Below, one piece after another: positions 7,278-16,572 of a stretch of 33,756 nucleotides of DNA (within the stretch, counting starts at the first letter, position 1; each line of letters starts with the position of its first letter). The position numbers and the translations under genes are program-made. A model generated the notes under the pieces. That model did no database searches. It saw nothing but the letters and a program-made list of their open reading frames with translations, and had not been told where the DNA came from. Location of the stretch: NCBI GenBank assembly GCA_903834785.1, contig CAILKP010000057.1, positions 1 to 33,756 on the forward strand. The letters are read 5' to 3'. Origin of the DNA: an uncultured bacterium. Lineage in GTDB: Bacteria > Planctomycetota > Phycisphaerae > Phycisphaerales > UBA1924.

Positions 7278-8117
7278 TCAGTCCGTGGGCCAGGGGGCGT
7301 TATCGATTAGCCGCACCGCGCCCAACCGGCAGGCGATCAGTGCCCGTGCCGGCCGCCCGGCCGCGACCGGCCCCAGCGTCTGAGCGTCCCGCACCGCAGC
7401 ATACTGAATCTCCAGCCCGGCCCCCCGCACCAGATCGGCCATCGCCGCCTCACCCCGCTCCGGTGTGGCTTCTGCTCCTGCGGCACGGAGCGCACGCCAC
7501 AAGGCACTGGCCGTCACGCGCTCCGAGGCGGTCAGGAACCGGTTCCGACTGCTCATCGCCAGGCCATCAAACTCCCGGATCGTCGGTCCGGGGATGATCT
7601 CAACGCCTAGCCCCAAATCCGCCGTCATGGCGGAGATCACTACCAGCTGCTGCCAGTCCTTCTCACCGAAGATCGCCCGGGCCGGACGTACCAGCTCAAA
7701 CAGCCGCCTGACCACCTGGCAGACACCCTCAAAGTGCCCCGGCCGCAGCGCATCCTCCAGCCGCGGCAATCTGGCGGCTGCGGGCAGTGCTGGCACCGCC
7801 ACCATCTGCCCCGGCGGGTAGACGGTCTCGTGTTCTGGCACAAACACGACGTCGGCCCCGCACGCCTTGCAGATCGCCAAGTCGGCATCCAGCGTCTTTG
7901 GATATCTGGCGTAATCCGCCGGATCGTTGAACTGCGTGCGGTTGACGAAAATCGAGACCACAACATCCCGCCGCTGCCCGCCCGCCGCCGTTTCAGCATC
8001 GCGCAACCGCGCAGCGTCGCGAATCAGCGAGCCGTGCCCGTCGTGCAATGCTCCCATGGTGGGAACGAAGATTCCGCCCTCCCGCCCTTCCAGCTGAGTT
8101 ACGTCCGTAATCGTCAC
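7278..8117 (-). CDS. panC: Pantothenate synthetase
   Basis: PanC joins pantoate and beta-alanine at the cost of ATP, giving pantothenate for coenzyme A, in the cytoplasm. The class-I synthetase-like signatures are clear: VPTMGALHDGHGSLI holds the HxxH nucleotide motif, VVSIFVNRTQFNDPADYARYP the pantoate site, IFGEKDWQQLVVI, and REFDGLAMSSRNRFL the KMSKS-like loop. The start is not an ATG. GTG at 8117 (or TTG at 8120) gives about 279 residues of normal family length, with AGAGG upstream; the ATG-initiated longer frame to 8216 adds an Arg/Gly-rich leader that does not fit. The gene lies between a giant S41 protease gene and mqnD on the same strand. Confidence 0.9.
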   Translation of the reverse strand: MTITDVTQLEGREGGIFVPTMGALHDGHGSLIRDAARLRDAETAAGGQRRDVVVSIFVNRTQFNDPADYARYPKTLDADLAICKACGADVVFVPEHETVYPPGQMVAVPALPAAARLPRLEDALRPGHFEGVCQVVRRLFELVRPARAIFGEKDWQQLVVISAMTADLGLGVEIIPGPTIREFDGLAMSSRNRFLTASERVTASALWRALRAAGAEATPERGEAAMADLVRGAGLEIQYAAVRDAQTLGPVAAGRPARALIACRLGAVRLIDNAPWPTD

Positions 8118-8227
8118 CAAGTCAGTTCGCCTCTTTCCTGTTGCGCTGCCCGTCCGCCACGAAGCCGCCCCTTCCCGCGCGAGCGTTCGCACAAGAAGGG
8201 GCGGCATCAAACACACATCACTGCTTC

Positions 8228-11200
8228 TTACTTGCCGGCCCGGCCAAGCAGTTCCTTCACAGCTGCTTCCAGCTGCGGGTCCTTGCCTGTCGCCTCATCG
8301 CCGGGCAGCTGCTGCACCGGAACGTCGGGCTTGGCACCGTTGTTCTCAAAGTCCTTGCCGTCGGGCAGGTACCAGCCGCGGAATGGCGTCCGAACGGTGG
8401 TACCGTCGATCAGCGTTGCCTGGCCGGTGGAGATCACGCCGCCATACGTCGCCTCGCCGATGAGTGTGCCGCGGCCGATGGTCTTGATCGCATGTGCGAA
8501 GATCTCGGCATTGGAGAATGAGTTCTCGTTGATCAGCAGCGAGATGGGCCGGGAGTAGCCGTAGATCAGCCGCCGATCCCGCGGATACGCATCCTGCTTG
8601 ACCTTCGTCGGATCCACACCGCGGTTGGCGGTGTAGGCGTGCCGCGGGGCGGTCAGCGAACTGAGCAGAATGTCCGCCGTCGAGCCACCACCGTTGTCGC
8701 GGACATCGATCACGATGCCGAGCTTCCCATCGCCGGCCGCGAACAGATCGCGCTCAAAGTCGCGCACATACGGCTCGCTCATGCCGCGGATGTGCAGATA
8801 ACCGAGCTTGCCACCGGAGAGCTTCTCAACCATCTCGCGGCGATCAAGCGTCGTGGTGCGGTACCGCAGATCGGTGTCCTCGGCAGATCCAATCGGCGTG
8901 ATGATGATCGTCGCCGGCTTGCCGCCCTCGGCACGGATGATGTCCAGCACCGTCTCTTTGCCCGCCCGGCCGGCCATGGCCGCCAGCAGGTCCTCGCCTG
9001 CGCACGACTTGCCCTCAACAGCGTTGACGATATCGCCGACCTTCAGCCGGCTTGTCTCGCGTTCCGCCGGCCCTTGCGGCAACACGCGGGTCACCTTGTG
9101 GCCTTGAGCATCGGCGGCAAAGTCGATCCCCAGATAGCCCGTGGCGATCGCGCCGCCACTGCCGCCACCCGCGGGTGAGCGAACACCCGTATGCGAGCCG
9201 TCCAGTTCACCCATCAAGCCGTTGGCGACACGATCAAACTCCTCCCCCGTGCGAGTCTTGCCCACGATCGACATGTACCGGTCGGTCAGGCCCTTCCAGT
9301 TCAAGCCCTTCATCGTCGGGTGATAGAACCCGTTGCCCATGACCCGGGCCACCTCGCGGAACTTCTGCTTCTGCTGTTCGGCGATGTCGATGATCGTGAT
9401 CGCATCGATCGGGTACGAGTCCACCTTGCCGCCCGCCAGCGAGCTGGCCGAGACGGCACCCGCCCGGATGTAGCTGATGCGGTCGCCCGTCAGGTTCAGC
9501 GTTACGCCAGATGCTGCACCGGTGATCACCGGCTTGCGGTCATCACCCTTGTACGAGAGGGACACGATCTGCGGCTCACCTTCGCCGCCCGTGAAGAAGA
9601 GCACGCGGTCGCCAGCCGGCGTGCCCAGCACTCCGCCGACAGATCCCGGCACGTTGCTGATACGCCGAATCCGCAGGTACGCATCGGCCGCATCAAACTT
9701 CAGCACCTCGGGCTTCTTCGGCCCGGCTTTCCGCTCGGGCTTCTTCTCCCCGTCGGCCTGATCCCCCTCCTTTTTCTCGCCATCAGCCGCAGCAGCCTTC
9801 GGCTCCTCCTTGGCCTTCTCAACTGCCTTCTCCGCAGCCTCCTCCTTCTTGGCCTCGTCCTTCTTTGGCTCGGGCTCATCGAACAGCACGGGTTCGATCG
9901 GCTTGCGCTTCTTCACAGCATCGCCGGCCTTCTTGAAGTACTCCTCCAGCTCGTAGGGCCGCAGGCCTTCGAGCTTTTTATCCAGGAACACCGCAAACAC
10001 CTGTGTCTCGTCAGCCTCACGCCCGCGTTCGGAGCGGAAATAGAGCACCTTGCCATCCGCCGAGAGCGACGGCGAGTCGTCATTGTCGGGATGGCGCGTG
10101 AGGTTGACCGCATCGGCCATCTTGTCCGAGGGGTCCGGCTGTGTATCCATCAGGAATACGTCGTTGTTGAAGTCCTCATCTTCGCGAACGAACACGATGT
10201 GCCGCGAGTCGCCGGCCCACTGCACTGAGGGTTCGTTCCACCCTTCCATCAGCACGCGGCAGTCCTTGCTCCGCAGGTCCATCAGAATCACATCACCCAG
10301 TCCGCGAGTGAAGATCAGCTTGGTGCCGTCCGGAGAGGGGGTCGGCTGCCGCAGTTCGGCACCAAGAATGCCATCAAACCGCCCGCCCTCACGGCCCGGG
10401 GCTAGTTTGCTGGTGTCCAGCTTCTTGACCTCAAACCGGATCGCCTCCGCCCAGCGCTTGGCGTAGTCGGGCTTCTTCGGCTCCTTCTTGGCCTCGTCCT
10501 TCTTCTCGTCCTTGCCGTCCGCCTTGGCCCCGTCGGCGGGCTTCTCCGCACCGTCCTTGGCCTCTCCCTTCGCGTCCGCCTTCGCCTCCGGCTTGGCATC
10601 CGCCTTCGGCTCGTCCTTCTTCTCCGCCAGATCGTCCCGCGCCAGCGTCACCGTGGCGTAGTAGATCTGCGACGTGCCGTCCTGGTCGGAGGTGAACCAC
10701 AGCACCCGCCCGTCCGGGCTCCACACGATCTCGCGGTCCCGCGCCGCGGAGTTCGTCACCCGCCGCGTCGGCAGCCCTTCATCGGTGCCACGCACGTAGA
10801 TCTCACCCCGCGCCACCACCGCAAGCGTCTTGCCGTCCGGCGAGATCGCCTGCTCGGAGATTTCCTTGGAAATGTCCCGCCGCACAGTCCGCTGCAGCGG
10901 CTCATCCAGCGTTGCTGTGGCCGCCAGTGCCTTGGGCGCAGCCCCCGCCGTCGCCAGATCCAGCGTGTAGAGCGTGTCCCACACCGTGAAGGCTGCGGTC
11001 TTCCCATCAGCCGAAATCGTCAGATCGCGAACGCCGTGCGCGATCGTCAGCCCCTTGGGGTCGCTTGTCTTGGGATCAAAGTTTGTGAGTTGTGCCGCCG
11101 CGGTATCATCGCTCGCACCAGCCGGCAGCACCCACAGGTTGTGCGTGCCCGAGCGGCTGGAGGTGAACACCACACGCCCGTCCGGCAGTCCGTAGGCGTC

Positions 11201-11950
11201 GCCGTCGGACTTCCCGCTGCCGGTGACCTTGGTGAAGCTTCCCGACTTGACATCCATCTTCCACAGGTCGCTCGCGCCCGAGCCCTCGTACTTCGGCCTG
11301 TTGAACTCCATCACCCGACGGTGGAACAGGATCGAGTTCCCGTCCGCCGCCATCCGCGGCAGCCCGCCAAAGGCTTCGCTGATCCTCACAATCGGAGCCT
11401 GCTTGCCCGACTGGGCCGGCCCCACCGCCACACGGTACATCCGCGTCCCGCGATACGCCGTCGCGTCCAGATTGGCCGAGAACAGCTGTTCTTTGCCATC
11501 GGTCGTCCAGCCCGACAGTGACAGTGGCCGGTCCACATACGTCACCCGCTCAACCCGGCCAAGTTGGATCCGCCCGTCGCCTACCGCGCTGACCTCCGCC
11601 ACAAACAGGTTCCGCCCGCCATCGCGGTCGCTCTCGAACGCCAGCTTCGTCCCGTTGGGCGAGAACATCGGCCGCCGATCCTCACCGGGATGGCTCGTCA
11701 GCCGCAATGCCGCGCCCCCGCCCACAGGCGTGCACCACAGGTCACCCGCCCAGGCAAAAACCAGCGTCTTGCCATCGGGCGAGAGCCCCGGCTGCGTCGC
11801 AAAGTCCACCGCCACCGACCCCGAAGGAACAACCGCCGGGGCTGCTGCCAGCAGCGCGGCTACGGGCGCTGCACCGGAGATCGAAGCACTCGAGCAGGCC
11901 GAGAGGCACAGACCGGAAAGGGCCAGAACGACAGTGATGCGGTTTCGCAT
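8228..11950 (-). CDS. Tricorn-like S41 protease, lipoprotein, 1240 residues
   Basis: The N-terminus MRNRITVVLALSGLCLSAC is a lipoprotein signal with lipobox LSAC, so the enzyme should sit on the membrane facing the periplasm. Repeated SPDGKTLVF-like units form beta-propeller blades (PD40/WD40-like) through the first half, as in tricorn proteases that degrade peptides fed through a propeller. The C-terminal part follows tricorn order: FYHPTMKGLNWKGLTDRY and ELDGSHTGV with the probable catalytic His, a PDZ domain (about 935-1020, starting GYLGIDF), the S41 core GIVIDVRDNGGGS, and ENSFSNAEIF (about 1143) with the probable nucleophilic Ser. Two long Lys/Glu/Ala/Asp-rich stretches, about 440-497 and 683-747, interrupt the propeller part and look like flexible loops. 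Family is secure; exact substrate is not known. Confidence 0.88.
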   Translation of the reverse strand: MRNRITVVLALSGLCLSACSSASISGAAPVAALLAAAPAVVPSGSVAVDFATQPGLSPDGKTLVFAWAGDLWCTPVGGGAALRLTSHPGEDRRPMFSPNGTKLAFESDRDGGRNLFVAEVSAVGDGRIQLGRVERVTYVDRPLSLSGWTTDGKEQLFSANLDATAYRGTRMYRVAVGPAQSGKQAPIVRISEAFGGLPRMAADGNSILFHRRVMEFNRPKYEGSGASDLWKMDVKSGSFTKVTGSGKSDGDAYGLPDGRVVFTSSRSGTHNLWVLPAGASDDTAAAQLTNFDPKTSDPKGLTIAHGVRDLTISADGKTAAFTVWDTLYTLDLATAGAAPKALAATATLDEPLQRTVRRDISKEISEQAISPDGKTLAVVARGEIYVRGTDEGLPTRRVTNSAARDREIVWSPDGRVLWFTSDQDGTSQIYYATVTLARDDLAEKKDEPKADAKPEAKADAKGEAKDGAEKPADGAKADGKDEKKDEAKKEPKKPDYAKRWAEAIRFEVKKLDTSKLAPGREGGRFDGILGAELRQPTPSPDGTKLIFTRGLGDVILMDLRSKDCRVLMEGWNEPSVQWAGDSRHIVFVREDEDFNNDVFLMDTQPDPSDKMADAVNLTRHPDNDDSPSLSADGKVLYFRSERGREADETQVFAVFLDKKLEGLRPYELEEYFKKAGDAVKKRKPIEPVLFDEPEPKKDEAKKEEAAEKAVEKAKEEPKAAAADGEKKEGDQADGEKKPERKAGPKKPEVLKFDAADAYLRIRRISNVPGSVGGVLGTPAGDRVLFFTGGEGEPQIVSLSYKGDDRKPVITGAASGVTLNLTGDRISYIRAGAVSASSLAGGKVDSYPIDAITIIDIAEQQKQKFREVARVMGNGFYHPTMKGLNWKGLTDRYMSIVGKTRTGEEFDRVANGLMGELDGSHTGVRSPAGGGSGGAIATGYLGIDFAADAQGHKVTRVLPQGPAERETSRLKVGDIVNAVEGKSCAGEDLLAAMAGRAGKETVLDIIRAEGGKPATIIITPIGSAEDTDLRYRTTTLDRREMVEKLSGGKLGYLHIRGMSEPYVRDFERDLFAAGDGKLGIVIDVRDNGGGSTADILLSSLTAPRHAYTANRGVDPTKVKQDAYPRDRRLIYGYSRPISLLINENSFSNAEIFAHAIKTIGRGTLIGEATYGGVISTGQATLIDGTTVRTPFRGWYLPDGKDFENNGAKPDVPVQQLPGDEATGKDPQLEAAVKELLGRAGK

Positions 11951-12104
11951 AGGTTTTTCAATCCAGCAGGGATCTGTTCGCGATCTTCAACAGTCCGCGG
12001 GTGCCGAGAGTACGGGTCGCGGCAGGGAATCCAGACGAGGTCGCAACGATAACACCCAACAGCCAGCCGGGTTGCAAACTCTCAGCAGTTCCCGGCTCCT
12101 CTTG

Positions 12105-13415
12105 TCATCCCCTGTCACCCGCTACCGACAGAATCAGTTCCGCGTTACGCCGCGTCGACCCACGGTGCTCCGCGACACACTTCAGGTTCGCCCGGCTCAT
12201 CGCCGCCCTGGTCTCCGAGCTCGCCAGCAACTCGGCAAAACACCCCGCCAGGTCCGCCTCGCCCAGCCGCCGCAGGCCCCCGCCCGCCTCCAGCGCATCG
12301 GCCACCGTGCTGAAGTTGTGCATGTGCCGTCCGCAGACGAGCGGCTTGCCCAGCCCCGCTGGCTCCATCGGGTCTGAGCCCCCTAGCGGCACAATGGTCC
12401 GCCCGATGACCACCACATCCGCCAGTTGGTAACATGCCCCAAGCTCCCCAAGGGTGTCGAGCAGGTAACGCCCCGTTGCCGATGCAGCCCCGCCCGCCCC
12501 CACCTGCCCGCCTCCTGCTGCCTGTTTCCGCACGCTTCGTCGCACACACCCCGGCAACGCAGCCGCCGCGGCATCAAACCGCTCGGGCTTCCGCGGCGCA
12601 CAGATCAGTTGCACCCCTGCCAGTGCCGGAACGCGACGCACCGCCTCCTCCAGTGCCCCGTGCACCAGCGCCTCCTCGCCCTCTGCCGTGCTTCCCGCGA
12701 CCACCACCGGCCGCGCCCGGTCCAGTCCCAGCGAGGCCGCGATCGCTTCCGCCTCTGGCCCCACTACCCCCGCACGCGACGGATCCACCGTGTCCCACTT
12801 CATCGTGCCTGTCACGCGGCAACGCTCCAACGCCACGCCCATGTAGCGGAACCGCTGGGCGTACGGCTCATCCTGCACCAGCGCAAAGTCCAGCGCGACA
12901 AACGACCGCCCGATCACCCCTCGGATCTTGCGATACCCCTTGAAACTCCGTTCGCTGAGCCGCCCGTTGACCACGCCGATCGCGATCTTCCGCCGCTTGC
13001 ACGCGGCTACAAAGTTGGGCCACACTTCCAGTTCCACCAGGACCACCACATCCGGCTTGACCGCATCCAGAAACCGCCCCACCGAGCGTGAGAAGTCCAG
13101 CGGATACCGAACCACGGCCGCCACCGGCGAACCGGGCGCCTCAAACAGGGCCTTTGCTCGCGCCAGCCCCGTGTCTGTCGTCGTGGCCAAAATGACCTCC
13201 GCCCCCCCCGCCGCAAGTTCCGTCGCCAGTCCCCGCACCGCGCTCACCTCACCCACCGAGACCGCGTGCAGCAGAATCCGAGGCACGCCCATTCTCGCTG
13301 CCGCCATCACCGGCGCGTGACCGAGCCGCTGCTTCCACCCGCCCCGGGCCTTTCGTGCCCAGATCGGTGACAGCGCCACCGCCCCGATTCCGTACATGAC
13401 ATCGAGCAGGTTCAT
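12105..13415 (-). CDS. waaA: 3-deoxy-D-manno-octulosonic acid (Kdo) transferase
   Basis: From the ATG at 13415 the protein has 436 residues; the frame from 13448 adds a short leader outside the family. WaaA/KdtA is a membrane-associated glycosyltransferase that adds Kdo from CMP-Kdo to the lipid A precursor on the cytoplasmic face of the inner membrane. The N-terminal segment is hydrophobic (LLDVMYGIGAVALSPIW). Family marks follow: LLHAVSVGEVSAVRGL with the acceptor-side Glu, LVELEVWPNFV, NGRLSERSFKGYRKI, VTGTMKWD, the nucleotide-sugar loop VVAGSTAEGEEALV, and VVIGRTIVPLGGSDPMEPAGLGKP. It indicates that this planctomycete makes a Kdo-containing lipid A. Read divergently from a small hypothetical gene that starts at 13562. 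Confidence 0.92.
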   Translation of the reverse strand: MNLLDVMYGIGAVALSPIWARKARGGWKQRLGHAPVMAAARMGVPRILLHAVSVGEVSAVRGLATELAAGGAEVILATTTDTGLARAKALFEAPGSPVAAVVRYPLDFSRSVGRFLDAVKPDVVVLVELEVWPNFVAACKRRKIAIGVVNGRLSERSFKGYRKIRGVIGRSFVALDFALVQDEPYAQRFRYMGVALERCRVTGTMKWDTVDPSRAGVVGPEAEAIAASLGLDRARPVVVAGSTAEGEEALVHGALEEAVRRVPALAGVQLICAPRKPERFDAAAAALPGCVRRSVRKQAAGGGQVGAGGAASATGRYLLDTLGELGACYQLADVVVIGRTIVPLGGSDPMEPAGLGKPLVCGRHMHNFSTVADALEAGGGLRRLGEADLAGCFAELLASSETRAAMSRANLKCVAEHRGSTRRNAELILSVAGDRG

Positions 13416-13561
13416 CGAGCATTCATCATTGACCCGGCGGCGGCCCAAGAGAAGCCCCCGACCGCTTCGAAACTCCGCCTATTCCAGCCAGGTGCCGGCA
13501 TGTCCCGCCCAGCCAGAAATGCTCTACGCTTCTCACCCATGACCACCAGCGGAGCCATCCC

Positions 13562-14005
13562 ATGAGCAACGGTCCCGAGACGTTCATCCTCGACTGGGAC
13601 GACCTGAGCACGACACCTGCCACCGGAACGACTAAAGGCGTGAGCTGGCCGGAGGTCGAATCCACCCTCCGCCGCCTGTGCCAGAGCGATTCCGGTTTCG
13701 TTATTCTTGCTCGGGCTGGCGACGACCTTCACTACTGCCAGACCGCCCGCACCCAGGGTGCACGTCCCGAGGTCATCGTCGAGTGGCAGGACGGCTCGAC
13801 CGACCGACACTACATGCTCTCGAAGACCCTCGAGCAGCCAGACCTGCTGGTTGAACTGTTCCGCGTCTATTACCACACATCACACCTGATCGCTGGTGCG
13901 GCGGAATGGATGCGAATTGATCTCAAGAGCCCGGCAAGTCCGTCGTCAGCGGACATCCACACTCATCGGGAGATCTCCACGTGGTATCCCCCTTCCGACG
14001 GTTGA
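13562..14005 (+). CDS. Hypothetical protein, 147 residues
   Basis: This frame was chosen over an overlapping minus-strand frame (13412-13876) because it has GGAG 7 bases before its ATG and a balanced, globular composition. It has no signal peptide or membrane segment and only one Cys. The middle (SGFVILARAGDDLHYCQ, then EVIVEWQDGSTDRHYML, then LVELFRVYYH) alternates like a small alpha/beta protein. It recalls the general shape of Imm1-like immunity or SMI1-type proteins, but the match is too weak to assert and no toxin gene is nearby. It is divergent from waaA and followed 165 bases later by hutI. Function unknown. Confidence 0.55.
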   Translation: MSNGPETFILDWDDLSTTPATGTTKGVSWPEVESTLRRLCQSDSGFVILARAGDDLHYCQTARTQGARPEVIVEWQDGSTDRHYMLSKTLEQPDLLVELFRVYYHTSHLIAGAAEWMRIDLKSPASPSSADIHTHREISTWYPPSDG

Positions 14006-14170
14006 TCGTGCTTTCGGGCCCCCGGACTATCCGCACCGCGATCGGAGGATCGACCGCATACAACCGAAACACGCGACCGTGTCGCTAGATCTACTCCGAC
14101 CGCCGCACGACCACCACCGTGCTACGTTCTCTTCCGCGCACCCGTCCAACCGCCCTCCTCCGCCGCCCCC

Positions 14171-15493
14171 ATGTCCCTGACGATCATCCGCAACGCCCGC
14201 GTCGTCTCGCCCAAAGTGCCCCAGGGTCACTCCGGCCCGCTCCGCGGCAGCGCAATGGCTGAGCTTGAGATCACGCCGCTGGCCGATGTCACCATCGAAT
14301 CGGGGCTGATCAAGAAGGTCCTCCCCGTCGCCGCCCCCGGCAAGCGCCGACCTCCCGTCCCCACGGGCACGAACATCATCGATGCCGACGGCCGCGTGCT
14401 GCTCCCCGGGTTCGTCGACTGCCACACCCATGCCTGCTGGGCCGGTGATCGTTACGACGAGTGGGACATGAAACGTCGAGGTGTGCCCTATCTCGAGATC
14501 CTCAAACGCGGCGGCGGCATCATGTCCACCGTTCGCGCGGTTCGCGAGGCCACCGAAGAACAGCTCGCGGAACTTCTGCTCCAGCGGCTGAATGTCATGC
14601 TCCGCTGCGGCACAACCACGGTCGAGGTCAAAAGCGGCTACGGCTTGTCAACCGCCGATGAGCTCAAGATGCTCCGCGCCATCGCCCGCGCCGCCGCCCG
14701 GTGGCCCGGGACCGTCCGCTCCACCGCTCTCCTGGGTCACGCCATAGATGAGCAGCAGCCCGGCTTCGTCGGCGTCACCGTCCGCCAGACACTCCCCGCC
14801 ATCGCTCAAGAGTTCCTGCCCGGCTCCGGCCTGGCCGTCGATGCCTTCTGCGAGCAGTCCGCCTGGTCCCTGGACCAGTGCATCCTCCTGCTCTCCCGCG
14901 CCAAAGACATGGGCTACCCCATCCGCGTTCACGCCGATCAGTTCAACTCCCTGGGCATGGTTGCCGCGGCGATCCGCCTCGGCACTCGCACCGTTGACCA
15001 TCTGGAAGTGACGACCAAGGAAGACATCGCCGCACTCGGCGAGTCGTCCACAATCGGCGTCTACCTGCCCATGTCCCCCCTGCACCTGTCCACCCCGCAG
15101 GGCAAGCCCCGCCAGCTCATCGCCGCTGGCGGTGCGGTCGCCGTCGCCAGCAACTTCAACCCCGGCTCAGGCCCAAGCCCCAGCATCCCGCTGACCATCG
15201 CCATGGCTGTCCGCCACCTGCAGTTGTCGCACGCCGAGGCCATCGCCGCCACCACCCACAATGCCGCCGCCGTACTCGACCTGGCCGACCGCGGAAGCAT
15301 CGTCCCGGGCAAACGGGCTGATCTGGTCCTCATGCGACACCGCGACGAACGCGCTATCGCCTTTGAGCTCGGTGAGCCTGGGGTCGATGCCGTGTTCGTC
15401 GCGGGTTCGATGGTCTATCAGCAGGCAGATCCAGCCGCCGGCGGCCGGGCGGCGGGCGGTCAGAAGCTGACCGACACGCCGACGGTGAACTGA
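14171..15493 (+). CDS. hutI: Imidazolonepropionase (histidine degradation)
   Basis: HutI hydrolyses 4-imidazolone-5-propanoate to N-formimino-L-glutamate, the third step of histidine breakdown, in the cytoplasm. The 440-residue product is an amidohydrolase TIM barrel: GFVDCHTHACWAGDR carries the HxH metal pair, then RGGGIMSTVRAVREAT, TTTVEVKSGYGL, LLGHAI, IRVHADQFN with a further metal His, and a C-terminal SNFNPGSGPSPS. In characterised HutI the metal Asp sits in a TDFNPGS-type motif; here the position is Asn. The ATG at 14171 has no Shine-Dalgarno site. The last 11 codons overlap the convergent outer-membrane gene by 34 bases, giving a Gly/Ala-rich tail unlike the family. No other hut gene is in the window. 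Confidence 0.9.
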   Translation: MSLTIIRNARVVSPKVPQGHSGPLRGSAMAELEITPLADVTIESGLIKKVLPVAAPGKRRPPVPTGTNIIDADGRVLLPGFVDCHTHACWAGDRYDEWDMKRRGVPYLEILKRGGGIMSTVRAVREATEEQLAELLLQRLNVMLRCGTTTVEVKSGYGLSTADELKMLRAIARAAARWPGTVRSTALLGHAIDEQQPGFVGVTVRQTLPAIAQEFLPGSGLAVDAFCEQSAWSLDQCILLLSRAKDMGYPIRVHADQFNSLGMVAAAIRLGTRTVDHLEVTTKEDIAALGESSTIGVYLPMSPLHLSTPQGKPRQLIAAGGAVAVASNFNPGSGPSPSIPLTIAMAVRHLQLSHAEAIAATTHNAAAVLDLADRGSIVPGKRADLVLMRHRDERAIAFELGEPGVDAVFVAGSMVYQQADPAAGGRAAGGQKLTDTPTVN

Positions 15494-16458
15494 ACCTCAG
15501 TCTTGTCGTCGTTGTTGGTCTTCGAGGCGTTGTCGCCCAAGAACCAGAACGTCGCGGCCATGTTCAGCTTCCAGTCGCCGGCACCCTCGCCAAACGGCAG
15601 GGGAATCGCCAGCTTCGGGCCCACGCTGAAGTAGCCGAAGACATCGTCATCGCCCGTCGCCACGTCCTGGTAGTAGTCGTGCAGGGAGAAGCCGGCGTTG
15701 ATCGGAAGGTCCAGACGCGGCTTGAAGTTCTCGCTGATCGGCAGATCAATGCCCGGCGTGATGCCGACCTGCAGACCCACACCGCGGCCGATGCCATCGG
15801 TAAAGCCGTCGGCAGTCTCGATGAACACCAGAGCCGTCGGCTTCAGCGAGAAAGCACCCATCACCGCGGAGTCGTCGTACGTCGCGGCGACGATGACTTC
15901 CTCAGTCTGCGTCGCGCCGTTGTTCGGGTAGTTGTACCAGCCGTAGGTCAGGCCCACGGTGAAGTCACCTAGAACGGCCGAGAGGCCGCCCGTATAGTCC
16001 GCCTCGTACCACGATCCGCGGAAGCCATCACCGACTTTCGACAGCGTCTTCTTGTCGTGGAAGCTGTTCCACGTGCCGAAGTTCGCCGAGAGCATGATGT
16101 CATCGTTGCTGATGATGTCGTAACTGAAAGTCGCCGCCGGCTGCAGGATGAAGCCGCCAGTCTCAGTCACGATACCGCGGCTGAGATAGTGCGTCGACCA
16201 GTCCACGCTGAAGCCCAGGTGGAACGGCGACTGCTCTTCCTTCCCCGCAGCGGCATCACCCGGCTTCTTGTCCGGAGTGGCTGGCTTGCGGCCAGGACCC
16301 AGAATCGCCTCTTCAATTTCAGTAATGCCGCCTGCACCGGCGACGACCGGATCATCACCAAAGGCCGGCGAAGCAGTGCCGGCAACCGCCGCCAGCGCGA
16401 CGATGGACAGGGAACGAGAAAGCGAACGAAAATCGATGGTCGTGGGGATCTGCATCAT
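15460..16458 (-). CDS. Outer-membrane beta-barrel protein (TorF-like putative porin)
   Basis: From the ATG at 16458, which has AGAGG 7 bases upstream, the product has 332 residues. A signal sequence (SLSIVALAAVAGTASPAFG) is followed by a short Pro/Lys/Gly-rich linker and then beta strands beginning FHLGFSVDWSTHYLSRGIV, the kind of opening seen in TorF-type putative porins. The mature part alternates strands, has a conserved-looking YGWYNYP and ends in VQFTVGVSVSF, a terminal Phe typical of BAM substrates. It should sit in the outer membrane; the solute is unknown. Its 3' end overlaps hutI convergently by 34 bases. Nine-base direct repeats lie about 115 bases upstream of its start and may take part in its control. 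Confidence 0.75.
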   Translation of the reverse strand: MMQIPTTIDFRSLSRSLSIVALAAVAGTASPAFGDDPVVAGAGGITEIEEAILGPGRKPATPDKKPGDAAAGKEEQSPFHLGFSVDWSTHYLSRGIVTETGGFILQPAATFSYDIISNDDIMLSANFGTWNSFHDKKTLSKVGDGFRGSWYEADYTGGLSAVLGDFTVGLTYGWYNYPNNGATQTEEVIVAATYDDSAVMGAFSLKPTALVFIETADGFTDGIGRGVGLQVGITPGIDLPISENFKPRLDLPINAGFSLHDYYQDVATGDDDVFGYFSVGPKLAIPLPFGEGAGDWKLNMAATFWFLGDNASKTNNDDKTEVQFTVGVSVSF

Positions 16459-16572
16459 GGGAGAACCTCTTGACAGCCAGGAAAAATGGCGGAGTGAGGT
16501 TCGGGTATCGGTAGTGCGGAGGTATCGTCGCACCAGAAAGCCATGTTTTCATCAACTCCCGGGGGGCCGAAG

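Noticed and set aside
13412..13876. 154-codon minus-strand open frame
   Set aside because: It overlaps the plus-strand hypothetical gene at 13562-14005, which has a ribosome site and a more protein-like composition, and it also runs over the waaA start.
13562..14005. Imm1-type immunity protein
   Set aside because: Only a vague resemblance in overall pattern, and no toxin or polymorphic effector gene is nearby; left as hypothetical.
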